A stretch of 15,277 nucleotides of DNA from an uncultured Eubacteriales bacterium (GTDB taxonomy: Bacteria > Bacillota > Clostridia > Oscillospirales > Acutalibacteraceae): positions 1 through 15,277 of the forward strand of contig CAKSSR010000039.1 in assembly GCA_934489735.1 (NCBI GenBank). Direction: 5' to 3'. Shown piece by piece: positions 5,746 to 12,960 of this stretch (position 1 is the stretch's first letter; each line of letters begins with the position of its first letter). The notes under the pieces are model-generated. The model saw only the letters and a list, made by a program, of their open reading frames with translations, had not been told where the DNA came from and ran no database searches. The translations under genes were made by a program, and so were the position numbers.

Positions 5746-5830
5746 TGGTGGGAGATGGTGGATTCGAACCACCGAAGTCACTGACAACAGATTTACAGTC
5801 TGCCCCCTTTGGCCGCTCGGGAAATCTCCC
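5746..5830 (-). tRNA. tRNA-Tyr (anticodon GTA)
   Basis: The 85-nt class II tRNA has acceptor GGGAGAT/ATCTCCC, anticodon loop CTGTAAA giving GTA (Tyr), a long variable arm, a GGTTCGAATCC T-arm, discriminator A and encoded CCA. It is co-transcribed with tRNA-Thr, which ends 6 nt upstream of it. Confidence 0.96.
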
Positions 5831-5835
5831 TTAAA

Positions 5836-5911
5836 TGGAGCTGGTGGACGGACTTGAACCCCCGACCTGCTGATTACAAATCAGCTGCTCTACCAACTGA
5901 GCTACACCAGC
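5836..5911 (-). tRNA. tRNA-Thr (anticodon TGT)
   Basis: The 76-nt class I tRNA has acceptor GCTGGTG/CACCAGC, D-arm TAGCTCAGTTGGTAGAGCA, anticodon loop TTTGTAA giving TGT (Thr), T-arm GGGGGTTCAAGTCCG, discriminator T and encoded CCA. Confidence 0.96.
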
Positions 5912-5932
5912 GCTCCCTTAACCACTGCTAAC

Positions 5933-5961
5933 AGTATATCATCTATTTACTACTTTGTCAA
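5933..5961 (-). promoter_or_regulatory. Promoter of the tRNA-Thr/tRNA-Tyr unit
   Basis: Read leftward, TTGACA (5956-5961) and TATACT (5933-5938) are separated by 17 nt. The tRNA-Thr 5' end is 22 nt past the -10. Confidence 0.85.
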
Positions 5962-6059
5962 GTACTTTTTTAAAAAAAGTTTTAAATTTTTAAAATAGAT
6001 TGATGGCAAAATGAAATAGTGACATAGAAAAGGATATGACGAATTGGTATATTTAAAGT

Positions 6060-6595
6060 AACAAGCAACAAGAAATCAGAGATTCGTTACGTCTAAAAAC
6101 AGTTATATTACATAAAAAAAGAAAATTCAAGCACTTAATAAGGGAAAAGTGAGCACAAATAGATATATTACTAAAACAATGGATACCAAAAAACAAAATA
6201 GCAAAAGAGATAAGGATATCACGACCAATGCTATATGATGAAATAAATTGATACTAATTTAAATGAGTATACAAAATACTGTTGAAATACATGACAAAAG
6301 GTACCTAAAGAGCACAGGCAAAGCAGCCGACCGACGACAAAATCTGTAAGAACGTACGAAATTTTAAAATATACCGAGGAACAAATATTAAAAAATAAGC
6401 TGTCACCAGATGCAAATTACGGAAAAACGCAAAAACGACAAGTCAATTTAAAGAAATTGTATGCACAAAGGCGTTGTAAAGCTACATAGATCAGTGCCTT
6501 AAAAAATTAGAAACATAGATTTACCGTTAAGAGTAAGACGGAAAATAAAAAGAAATAAAGACAAACAAAGCAGAAGAATATACGGCACAAGTATA
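6060..6595 (+). pseudogene. Decayed IS30-family transposase
   Basis: Across several frameshifts, this stretch keeps landmarks of IS30-type transposases in order. It has an N-terminal helix-turn-helix (QWIPKNKIAKEIRISRPMLY, then DEI), a KYTEEQILKNKLSPDA segment where other IS30 proteins have WSPEQI-like sequence, a worn QFKEIVCTKAL-SYIDQCL segment, and LPLRVRRKIKRNKDK followed by RRIYGTSI. In intact relatives the last motif is followed by the EERP...FGHWE catalytic region, but here it stops at about 6595, so the DDE domain is gone. No inverted repeats were found. It is a long-dead insertion next to the tRNA genes. Confidence 0.7.
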
Positions 6596-6769
6596 ATTAT
6601 TATCATTCTTTTTGTAAACGATATGCTCATCTGTTTTAGTTAGAGCAAAATAAATATTTGCAAGTTAACCTCGCCCATTCTATAGCATTATGTTATATCA
6701 GATCTTGATGTGATATGCAAATTTACTAGCAATTCAACTCTTATTCATGAATTTTATTTACAGATTAAG

Positions 6770-6797
6770 AAATCCCATAGTAATTTCTATGGGATTT
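6770..6797. repeat. Perfect 11-bp hairpin related to those flanking the DUF6514-like array
   Basis: AAATCCCATAG (6770-6780) and CTATGGGATTT (6787-6797) form a perfect stem with a 6-nt loop. Core and flank (TTAAGAAATCCCATAG) match the hairpins at 1154-1177 and 3250-3273. No gene ends just upstream, so it may be the remaining terminator of a lost gene or a dispersed hairpin repeat. Confidence 0.6.
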
Positions 6798-6810
6798 GTA
6801 TATATTAAGA

Positions 6811-6849
6811 AACGATAGCAACCATCGTTGGATTATCGTCGCTATCGTT
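6811..6849 (-). terminator. Terminator of the PARG-like gene
   Basis: AACGATAGC (6811-6819) and GCTATCGTT (6841-6849) form a perfect 9-bp stem, with a small inner CAAC/GTTG stem in the loop. Read leftward it starts 8 nt after the stop codon and is followed by TCTT. Confidence 0.65.
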
Positions 6850-6857
6850 AATATTAA

Positions 6858-8939
6858 TTAGACCTGCAAAACGCTTCTAAATGTATCTCCAAATCTATTT
6901 CCATTTGGTTCAAATATTGCAAATACTATTTTATCAAAATGATTTCTAAGTCCATTATCTATTAATAGATCTTTAAATACTCCTGCTACTACGTTTGGAT
7001 CGCACTTAAATACGCCGCAGCCAACTGCTCCTAAAACAACGGCATACTTTTGATCTTCTTTCATTCTTTTTATGACTAATTCTAAGCCTGTACCAATTTG
7101 ACCGTATAGATGTTTTGATACAATAGCATTGATTTCAGCTTGAGAATCTTCCAAAGCTTTGTTAGTAAATTCAACAAGCTTTTTTTCTCTTTCTTCTTTT
7201 GAAAAATATCTCATACCACTATCATCTGTATGTGCCTCTTCGAATGCTACAAGCATGTTAGCAATCTTGTTATCGACATTGTTAACCACATTTCTTAAAT
7301 CTGGAGCATTTATGAATATAAGACCTGAATCTAATACTGTTGGATCGCCACCGGGCTCGGTTGATACTTCAACGCTCTGAGATATTGCCATTACTTGTGG
7401 AAGTCCATATTTCTTGGCTAATTCTAGAGATAATGCCTTAACTTTTTCTTCTTCATTACTTATCTTTTCTTCTATAAGATCTTCAATCTTCTTACTTATA
7501 TCTACAGAATGTTCTACTTCGATTCCCATATCTTTATATAAAATTTCCATTTCTTTTTTCATTTTCTTAATTTTATCACCTTGTTCATCTGAAGCCTTTT
7601 CCAAAAACTCTGGGTCATATTTCATTCTCTTAGCTTTATTACCTTCTTGTTCATCTGATTCAGGTTCTAATATATCATTAGCTCTTTCTTGAAACTCTAT
7701 ATCATAATTCCCGTCAGCATTTTCAGCTATTTCCTTAAGCTTAGCCAAATCTTCTTTCGTTTCGTCTACACGTAAATCAACTAAGAATTTGCTTATTTCG
7801 TCATCATTCTTCTTTTTTATTAATTCTTTTGCTTGTTCTTGAAACTCTTGCGCAAATTTACCATCTGCTATTTGTGCAACAATATCTCTCTTGGCTAAAA
7901 TTTTTGCAGCCCTTCTTAATTCTTTTTCCGTAAAAGCTATTTCTTCCAATATTTCTTTATTTCCGTCATAATAATCTTTAGCTAATGCTAAATGAGGAAA
8001 TAAATTTACGAAAAAATGAAAAAGGCTTTCTTCTTGAGCAGACGCTCCTTGGACTGTTCCTCCACCCGGTCGTAAGGCATTAGCAAAGTTAGCTATATAT
8101 GTATTATATCCGTTGTCTAAAAGTCTTTGGCTTACTTCTTCAGCTTTAATATTTTCAATAGTTATTGTTCCCTCTCTTGTGCCCTGCGGTATTGTTTTTA
8201 TATCAAAATCTTTAGAACTTACTATTTCTATAGCATTTGTTAATTCTTTAACAAACGCATCGATATCTACCTGAGGTTTATTGAATCCATCTTCATCTCC
8301 GGGTGCATCTTCCAAGCTCATTGCAGACGCAGCTTTGTCAATATTATCTAATTCAATTGTTTTAGTCATTTTTGAGCCGTCGTCAGCCTCTGCGATTATG
8401 AATTCAATTGGTCTATATTTTAAAGTTCTTCCCATAAATCCAGTTCCTTCAGTTACCTCAAAAGTCATATCTATACCTTCTGGAATGGAAGCTCTAAGTT
8501 CTTCTAAGAAATCTAGTTGTAGTCGTCTTGCTAACATTTTTGCCATTTGGGTTCCTTTATTAACTATTAATTCATCGTACCATAATTTTACGGACATATT
8601 GGCTGCGTTTGTCCCTATTTTTTTTATATCATAATTAATAGCAGCCCATTTGGGAATATCACTTTCTTTAATTCCCTCTTCTGCTAAAGCATTCTTATCT
8701 TCTGCAGTCAAGTCATTTACGGTTTTTAAAACTCCAGCATTTCGATCCTTAATATCTCTAACTGCTTGCAGTTGTCCTACTATTTTATCGTAAATTGTTG
8801 AGCATTTGTTGTAAAAATCATCTAATTTCCCTTCTCCTCCTTCAAAGAAAATAGAATTAAAAAATTCCTCGTTAGTATATTGCTTTTGTTCGTTTAATAT
8901 TTCTGTAAGTGTTTTGTTACCAGCTGTTGGTATTGGCAT
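6858..8939 (-). CDS. TIGR02452/PARG-like macrodomain protein with novel N-terminal domain and insert
   Basis: This 693-residue protein carries a macrodomain of the TIGR02452 (bacterial-type poly(ADP-ribose) glycohydrolase-like) family. The signature is NFANALRPGGGTVQGASAQE (284-303): the GGG loop at 292-294 and the QEE at 302-304, where a glutamate is catalytic in characterised relatives. The C-terminal half is also clear: GLIFINAPDL (539-548), VLGAVGCGVFKCDP (635-648) and FDKIVFAIFEPNG (668-680). Family members are usually 260-300 residues. Here about 250 unrecognised residues precede the macrodomain and a charged, helical segment of about 210 residues (320-530) is inserted after QEE. The insert holds three degenerate repeats (FAQEFQEQA, YDIEFQERA, YDPEFLEKA). 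No signal peptide or membrane segment is seen. AAGGAGG lies 8 nt before ATG 8939. It likely reverses ADP-ribosylation or binds ADP-ribose; that is family inference. Confidence 0.8.
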   Translation of the reverse strand: MPIPTAGNKTLTEILNEQKQYTNEEFFNSIFFEGGEGKLDDFYNKCSTIYDKIVGQLQAVRDIKDRNAGVLKTVNDLTAEDKNALAEEGIKESDIPKWAAINYDIKKIGTNAANMSVKLWYDELIVNKGTQMAKMLARRLQLDFLEELRASIPEGIDMTFEVTEGTGFMGRTLKYRPIEFIIAEADDGSKMTKTIELDNIDKAASAMSLEDAPGDEDGFNKPQVDIDAFVKELTNAIEIVSSKDFDIKTIPQGTREGTITIENIKAEEVSQRLLDNGYNTYIANFANALRPGGGTVQGASAQEESLFHFFVNLFPHLALAKDYYDGNKEILEEIAFTEKELRRAAKILAKRDIVAQIADGKFAQEFQEQAKELIKKKNDDEISKFLVDLRVDETKEDLAKLKEIAENADGNYDIEFQERANDILEPESDEQEGNKAKRMKYDPEFLEKASDEQGDKIKKMKKEMEILYKDMGIEVEHSVDISKKIEDLIEEKISNEEEKVKALSLELAKKYGLPQVMAISQSVEVSTEPGGDPTVLDSGLIFINAPDLRNVVNNVDNKIANMLVAFEEAHTDDSGMRYFSKEEREKKLVEFTNKALEDSQAEINAIVSKHLYGQIGTGLELVIKRMKEDQKYAVVLGAVGCGVFKCDPNVVAGVFKDLLIDNGLRNHFDKIVFAIFEPNGNRFGDTFRSVLQV

Positions 8940-8952
8940 AATAAAAACCTCC

Positions 8953-9003
8953 TTTTAAAATTTAATACCATTGTATTATATCATAAATTTCATAATAAAT
9001 CAA
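8953..9003 (-). promoter_or_regulatory. Promoter and leader of the PARG-like gene
   Basis: Read leftward, TTGATT (8998-9003), a 17-nt spacer and TATAAT (8975-8980) lead into TATTAAATTTTAAAAGGAGG. The leader through the ATG is almost identical to that of the paralogue at 14523. The rest of the gap, 9004-9151, shows no gene; only a weak AATGAC/GTCATT inverted repeat (9115-9150) lies past the spoIID stop. Confidence 0.75.
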
Positions 9004-9151
9004 GTGTTTTTTAATTTATTTTGTGTTATTTTTAAAAACAATCTTAATTTATCGTGAAATATTGCGACCAACGTTTACATTTTCTCATTAATTCGCAACA
9101 AATTCCTTAACTACAATGACAAATAATCTCTCTTTTTTAATAAAGTCATTA

Positions 9152-10123
9152 TTATTTTTTTAAAAAATTAGCATTTTTATAATACCAGGACAAAATTTCC
9201 TTATAATTTGCGCCCTGTTTTGCCATATATTCTGCTCCATATTGACTCAATCCGACTCCATGGCCATACCCACGCACATGAAATACTATTTCATCATTAT
9301 CGAAGCTTATATCAAAATTAGAGGATCTAAGCGAAAACAAGCTTCTCACTTCTCCTCCGGAAAGATTTTGTTTACATATGTCTAATTTTTTCACCATGCC
9401 ATTTGAAGTTCTTTCTATATTCTTAATCCACTGTGAAGGATCGCTCCCGAAGTCTATATTTTGATACTTATTCTTAATAATCTTTTTAAATTCTCCTTGA
9501 GTAACTCTTTTCATTGTCATATAATTCGGAGCAAACAGGTCACCTTGGCTAGGGGTATTCTGAAGATATAATAATTTTTCTCCGAATACGTCTTCCGAAT
9601 TCTCGGTATTTCCAGAAGATATCGCATGATACATAGCCAAAATCGGCTTATTGTCGTATGCCATGTATTCTCCGTATACTTCGTCAACAGCTTTAGTTAT
9701 CTTATTATAATAAGGTTCAAAAAGATCTTTAAATTTTTCCTTTATCTGATCTTTTGTAACATAATATCTCCAATTCAATGTGTCCACTTCCGCATCATAT
9801 TTATTGTTCCTTTTTTCATCTTTCATTCTCATGAAGTAAGTATATGATGCCACAGCTTGAGCTTTTAATGCTTCTTCCTCAAATGAAGGTAACATTTCGC
9901 ACGCAACCGTTCCATATATCAACTCTTTCCCTGAAACTTTTATAATTTTATTACTAGATTTATCATACAATCTAAAAGTTTCTTCTAAATTATCATTCGT
10001 TTTATCAATTTCCGTTGGCATTTTCCCCCCTGATACAAATGATGCAAAGGGAATTATTATCGAAAGTACAAAAATCACTGATATAAATAACACTTTTTCT
10101 TTCAGGCATTTAAAATTTAACAT
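9152..10123 (-). CDS. spoIID: Stage II sporulation protein D (SpoIID)
   Basis: SpoIID is a membrane-anchored lytic transglycosylase that cleaves peptidoglycan during engulfment of the forespore, working with SpoIIM and SpoIIP. The 323-residue protein has one N-terminal membrane helix (VLFISVIFVLSIIIPFASFV). The conserved block GTVACEMLPSFEEEALKAQA follows, whose glutamate in CEM (about residue 76) matches the catalytic glutamate known in the family. Further on come YHAISSGNTENSEDVFGE and RGYGHGVGLSQYGAEYMAKQ. Length is near the family norm. I chose ATG 10123 over the in-frame GTG 10132 because AAGGTGAT sits 5-6 nt upstream of the ATG and would overlap the GTG. It is the last gene of a tight operon; the spoIIM stop lies 15 nt upstream. 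Confidence 0.93.
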   Translation of the reverse strand: MLNFKCLKEKVLFISVIFVLSIIIPFASFVSGGKMPTEIDKTNDNLEETFRLYDKSSNKIIKVSGKELIYGTVACEMLPSFEEEALKAQAVASYTYFMRMKDEKRNNKYDAEVDTLNWRYYVTKDQIKEKFKDLFEPYYNKITKAVDEVYGEYMAYDNKPILAMYHAISSGNTENSEDVFGEKLLYLQNTPSQGDLFAPNYMTMKRVTQGEFKKIIKNKYQNIDFGSDPSQWIKNIERTSNGMVKKLDICKQNLSGGEVRSLFSLRSSNFDISFDNDEIVFHVRGYGHGVGLSQYGAEYMAKQGANYKEILSWYYKNANFLKK

Positions 10124-10138
10124 TCCGATCACCTTATT

Positions 10139-10777
10139 TTAACCAAAGTTAAAAAATCTTAATAAAAAGAAATTAAGTAAAGCATCCATAGAAGCGACAA
10201 TCATAGAATAAACAAATGTCAAGCCAGTTTGTTTGATATATAATCTAAAATCTGGCCATAGCTTGTCTAAACTTGAATTAGGAAAGAATTTCGAACGCAA
10301 CTTATTCGTGAATATCATCGACCGTTTGGTATAGATTATCAATATAATGCTTGACAGGAATGCCCCCGGTAAAAGAACTAAAATATAAAATAAGATTCCC
10401 TTTATCCCATATGATAAATATAAGCAACCGGCAGCAATTCCCACCCCTATTCCTCTGAGCAATGGCAATATTGGGACTATCATTCCTCCCCACAGCGATA
10501 ATGACAGTAGTAATATTGCTATGATATAGATAAAAATAGATAATAATGAAGATGAAAATGTCAATAAATATGAGTTTTCGCTTACTGCGCTAAAGTTTTC
10601 TTTAAACATTTCTTTTATATCATTAAAAAGTAATAATTTTGAGCATCCTATTGATATCGATCCTATTATAATTCCTATTAAAAATGACAATACTAATATT
10701 GAAATCATTTTATTTTCTTTTATCTTTTGGAATATGCTTGAAATTCTATCATTAAGATTATAAGAGCATATTATCAT
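10139..10777 (-). CDS. spoIIM: Stage II sporulation protein M (SpoIIM)
   Basis: This 212-residue polytopic membrane protein matches SpoIIM. In model spore-formers it is the anchor that localises SpoIIP and SpoIID in the engulfing membrane. Hydrophobic segments lie near residues 24-46 (ISILVLSFLIGIIIGSISIG), 70-95, 97-122 and 125-150 (GILFYILVLLPGAFLSSIIL), with a last one at 188-210. The WGGMIVPILPLLRGIGVGIA stretch is typical of the family. TAGGAGGA lies 8 nt upstream of ATG 10777 and its TAG is the stop codon of the preceding gene, so translation is coupled. spoIID follows directly, keeping two DMP-complex genes adjacent. The name is well supported by context and hydropathy; sequence conservation in the family is low. 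Confidence 0.85.
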   Translation of the reverse strand: MIICSYNLNDRISSIFQKIKENKMISILVLSFLIGIIIGSISIGCSKLLLFNDIKEMFKENFSAVSENSYLLTFSSSLLSIFIYIIAILLLSLSLWGGMIVPILPLLRGIGVGIAAGCLYLSYGIKGILFYILVLLPGAFLSSIILIIYTKRSMIFTNKLRSKFFPNSSLDKLWPDFRLYIKQTGLTFVYSMIVASMDALLNFFLLRFFNFG

Positions 10778-10789
10778 TTTACTTTCCTC

Positions 10790-11644
10790 CTACTTTATTT
10801 GACTTTCTATGCTATTATGCAATAAATTAGTAACTTCCTCAATGTTGCTTACATGTCCAAACCATGTCTCTGCCTCAGAAGGGATAATGTTTAATATGTC
10901 TTCTTTATTTTCTATCTCATACAAAGCTGCAGCTATATATTCTTGTGACATATTGTTATCAAATGATAAAAATTTCTTAAAATTTATATCCTTATTTAAA
11001 TTATACTTATCATATATAATGCCTTTGATAGGATATATATATGGCCTGCTTGTCAATACTAACGAAAGCCTATTGGTTTTTATCTGTCTGTCGATAGGAT
11101 GTAATGCCAAGACTAAATTAAAGTAATTATCGTTAAGTTCTTTATTTATCCATATATTTGCTCCATATTCCTCCATGATTCTGTCTGACTCTTTCTTATA
11201 ATGATACTCATTGTCGGTTATAATATTAATACTGGAGGAATACTTTATCAATTCATCTAATACGGCTGAGTACTCGCCAAGTGGATCGTATAAAGCTATG
11301 TTAAAGTCTGGCGACTTGATGTCTGCTTCTTTTAATACTTCCAAAGCAAATAGTATACATATCTCTTCATAATATGATTCTGGTTCAAACCTTTTAAACT
11401 TTAATTCTGATGGAATTGCCAAATCCTTGTCACACAGTATCATTTTGCTTTCTTCTCCGATAACTTTTGATAACTTATTCCAATTTATGTCGTCTGATCT
11501 CTTTATGTAGTTTATATCATGAACATAAATATTCTTAATATTGTCAACTTTAGATTTGATCAATTCTTCTTTTTTAAATAAAAATTTCAATTTTTCCAGC
11601 AAACCTTTATATGGTTTTTCTTCTATATTTAAAATAGTAAGCAT
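10790..11644 (-). CDS. Hypothetical protein with Rossmann-like segment, first gene of the spoIIM-spoIID operon
   Basis: A 284-residue soluble protein without signal peptide. I do not recognise a named family. The central part looks like a nucleotide-binding (Rossmann-like) fold: a strand and loop FNIALYDPLGEYSAVLDELI, a second strand SINIITDNE, helix SDRIMEEYGANIWI, and a further strand NYFNLVLALHP. It ends with a helical tail containing SEAETWFGHVSNIEEVTNLL. The classic GxGxxG is absent, so cofactor binding is doubtful. The start is taken as ATG 11644 because AGGTGAT precedes it by about 5 nt; an in-frame GTG lies at 11653. Its stop overlaps the ribosome binding site of spoIIM, so it belongs to that sporulation operon and may be mother-cell expressed. 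Role in engulfment is inferred from position only. Confidence 0.7.
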   Translation of the reverse strand: MLTILNIEEKPYKGLLEKLKFLFKKEELIKSKVDNIKNIYVHDINYIKRSDDINWNKLSKVIGEESKMILCDKDLAIPSELKFKRFEPESYYEEICILFALEVLKEADIKSPDFNIALYDPLGEYSAVLDELIKYSSSINIITDNEYHYKKESDRIMEEYGANIWINKELNDNYFNLVLALHPIDRQIKTNRLSLVLTSRPYIYPIKGIIYDKYNLNKDINFKKFLSFDNNMSQEYIAAALYEIENKEDILNIIPSEAETWFGHVSNIEEVTNLLHNSIESQIK

Positions 11645-11661
11645 TTGTATCACCTAAGAAA

Positions 11662-11689
11662 TATATATGAAGCTAATTCTTACAATATG
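11662..11689 (-). promoter_or_regulatory. Candidate sigma-E promoter of the sporulation operon
   Basis: Read leftward, ACATATT (-35 core at 11684-11689), a 14-nt spacer and CATATATA (11662-11669) approach the sigma-E pattern (KMATATT-N14-CATACAHT). The leader to ATG 11644 would be only about 12 nt but still includes AGGTGAT. No sigma-A promoter of comparable quality was seen. The remaining gap, 11690-11820, shows nothing else. Confidence 0.4.
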
Positions 11690-11824
11690 TAAATTTAGTA
11701 AAATAAAAATTACAATAACCATATATACGTTATCACTTTACCGACACTTTATATAAATTTCTTGTTTATTCTATGTTATTAATTACAAATCGACACATAG
11801 CTTGGTTTAAATCAATAAAAAGTG

Positions 11825-11853
11825 TTGTTTTTTTATTTATTTTATGATATACT
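11825..11853 (+). promoter_or_regulatory. Promoter of the lipoprotein gene
   Basis: TTGTTT (11825-11830) and TATACT (11848-11853) are separated by 17 nt. The leader to ATG 11933 is about 73 nt. The -35 matches consensus only in its first half. Confidence 0.55.
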
Positions 11854-11932
11854 TGACTTCGTTGCTGGCTTTGATGGCAAATCAATTTTAATCAAAATAA
11901 TTATATATAATTTATTGAATGGAGGATCAGTG

Positions 11933-12427
11933 ATGAAAAAGATTTTATTATTACTTATAATTTGTTTTAGTTCTTTTATGCTTACGTCCTGTGGATTTCC
12001 TGTATTTGGAGAAAATAAAGACTTAGATATTGCTACTATAATTAATTCAAAGTTATCAGATGCAAGTGAATTCTTGGATAGAGATTCATTTAATCCATCA
12101 GATTGTCAAAATTTTATATTGTTGATAGAATATAAAGTTGATTCTACTGACCCGTATTTAAAACATTATGATTGTTATCAAATCAAAAAAGGATCCGTTC
12201 ATAAAGAAAATGTTTGTTATATATTTAATGATGACGAAGCCGCTTCTAAATATGCATCAGAAATTGAAACTTCTGAAAGTGAAAACTCACATGTGCTAGA
12301 AGGGAATATATTCTCTTTCTCTAGAAATTGGTTTATGGGATATTCCTCTGAGTCTATAATGGAAGTAGCTAAGGGGTCGTTCGCTAAAAATGAATCTATT
12401 GCAGGATATATACTATTGAAGGCATAA
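11933..12427 (+). CDS. Small secreted lipoprotein, unknown function
   Basis: The 164-residue product has a lipoprotein signal peptide: MKKILLLLIICFSSFMLTSC, with the lipobox LTSC giving a mature cysteine at residue 20. The mature part is acidic and of unknown family. It contains DCYQIKKGSVHKENVCYIFN and a conserved-looking YASEIETSE, then FSRNWFMGYSSESIMEVAKG, reminiscent of small clostridial lipoproteins with a two-layer fold, but no domain is recognised. GGAGG lies 7 nt upstream of ATG 11933; a longer open frame from 11822 is unlikely because it would bury the signal peptide. It is the only rightward gene between the two PARG-like genes and is convergent with ftsL, sharing a terminator. The mature protein would be anchored outside the membrane. 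Confidence 0.85.
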   Translation: MKKILLLLIICFSSFMLTSCGFPVFGENKDLDIATIINSKLSDASEFLDRDSFNPSDCQNFILLIEYKVDSTDPYLKHYDCYQIKKGSVHKENVCYIFNDDEAASKYASEIETSESENSHVLEGNIFSFSRNWFMGYSSESIMEVAKGSFAKNESIAGYILLKA

Positions 12428-12466
12428 TTCTTAATTCGCAGTAAAAATGCTAAAGAATATTAAAAA

Positions 12467-12510
12467 AATCCAGACAATCTTTTAAAATAGACTGCCTGGA
12501 TTCGTTTTTT
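12467..12510. terminator. Bidirectional terminator between lipoprotein gene and ftsL
   Basis: AATCCAG (12467-12473) pairs with CTGGATT (12496-12502), extended inward by CA/TG and TC/GA pairs. A T-run follows on the + strand (CGTTTTTTT) and on the - strand (GGATTTTTTT), so it serves both convergent genes. Confidence 0.85.
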
Positions 12511-12522
12511 TCTAATCAATTA

Positions 12523-12945
12523 CTATCTTTGCATTACCTTAGCCTTATTAGACATTGGCACTTTTACATATTCTACTTGCCTGGTATCAGCTTTTTCCAT
12601 GCCAAGCTCTAAAGCTTTCTCCTCTACATTTTTGAGTGACATCTCAGCCTTGTCCTTTATTAACATCTGAGTGTATGCGCTTTGAGAGTCGCTTAATTCT
12701 TTCTTCAATTTCCCAGATTGCTCGGTGAGTTCAGTTAATTGTACCTGTCCTTGAACTGTGAGCACTACCAACGAAACCGCTGCTAATGATAATAATATTG
12801 TACTAAGACCTACTGGCCTATTTGCTTTAACTTCCTTTATCTCTATATTAACTAGATTATCTTCTACACTTTTCTCTTTTACTTTTACTTTTTCTTCAAA
12901 AAGAGAAAAATCATATGCTTCGCTTCTGCTCACTTTCAACTTCAC
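12523..12945 (-). CDS. ftsL: FtsL-like cell-division protein
   Basis: FtsL is a small bitopic protein of the FtsL-DivIC-FtsQ(DivIB) subcomplex that links early and late divisome proteins at the septum. This 140-residue protein has a charged cytoplasmic N-terminus (about 1-43), one membrane helix (VGLSTILLSLAAVSLVVLTV, about 45-64), and an extracytoplasmic coiled-coil (QLTELTEQSGKLKKELSDSQ onward). It ends in EEKALELGMEKADTRQVEYV, a typical FtsL/DivIC end. It follows rsmH by 15 nt, the normal place for ftsL. The start is uncertain: GTG 12945 has a poor ribosome binding site, while GTG 12933 is 8 nt after AGGGTGA and would give 136 residues. A terminator follows, so no penicillin-binding protein gene is in this operon. 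Confidence 0.78.
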   Translation of the reverse strand: MKLKVSRSEAYDFSLFEEKVKVKEKSVEDNLVNIEIKEVKANRPVGLSTILLSLAAVSLVVLTVQGQVQLTELTEQSGKLKKELSDSQSAYTQMLIKDKAEMSLKNVEEKALELGMEKADTRQVEYVKVPMSNKAKVMQR

Positions 12946-12960
12946 CCTATCTTCATAATA

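Noticed and set aside
10302..10493. Leftward 63-codon frame inside spoIIM
   Set aside because: Out of frame with the well-supported spoIIM gene and lacking its own translation signals.
11822..11932. Longer N-terminus for the lipoprotein gene
   Set aside because: The ribosome binding site and signal peptide start at 11933; the upstream frame overlaps the promoter.
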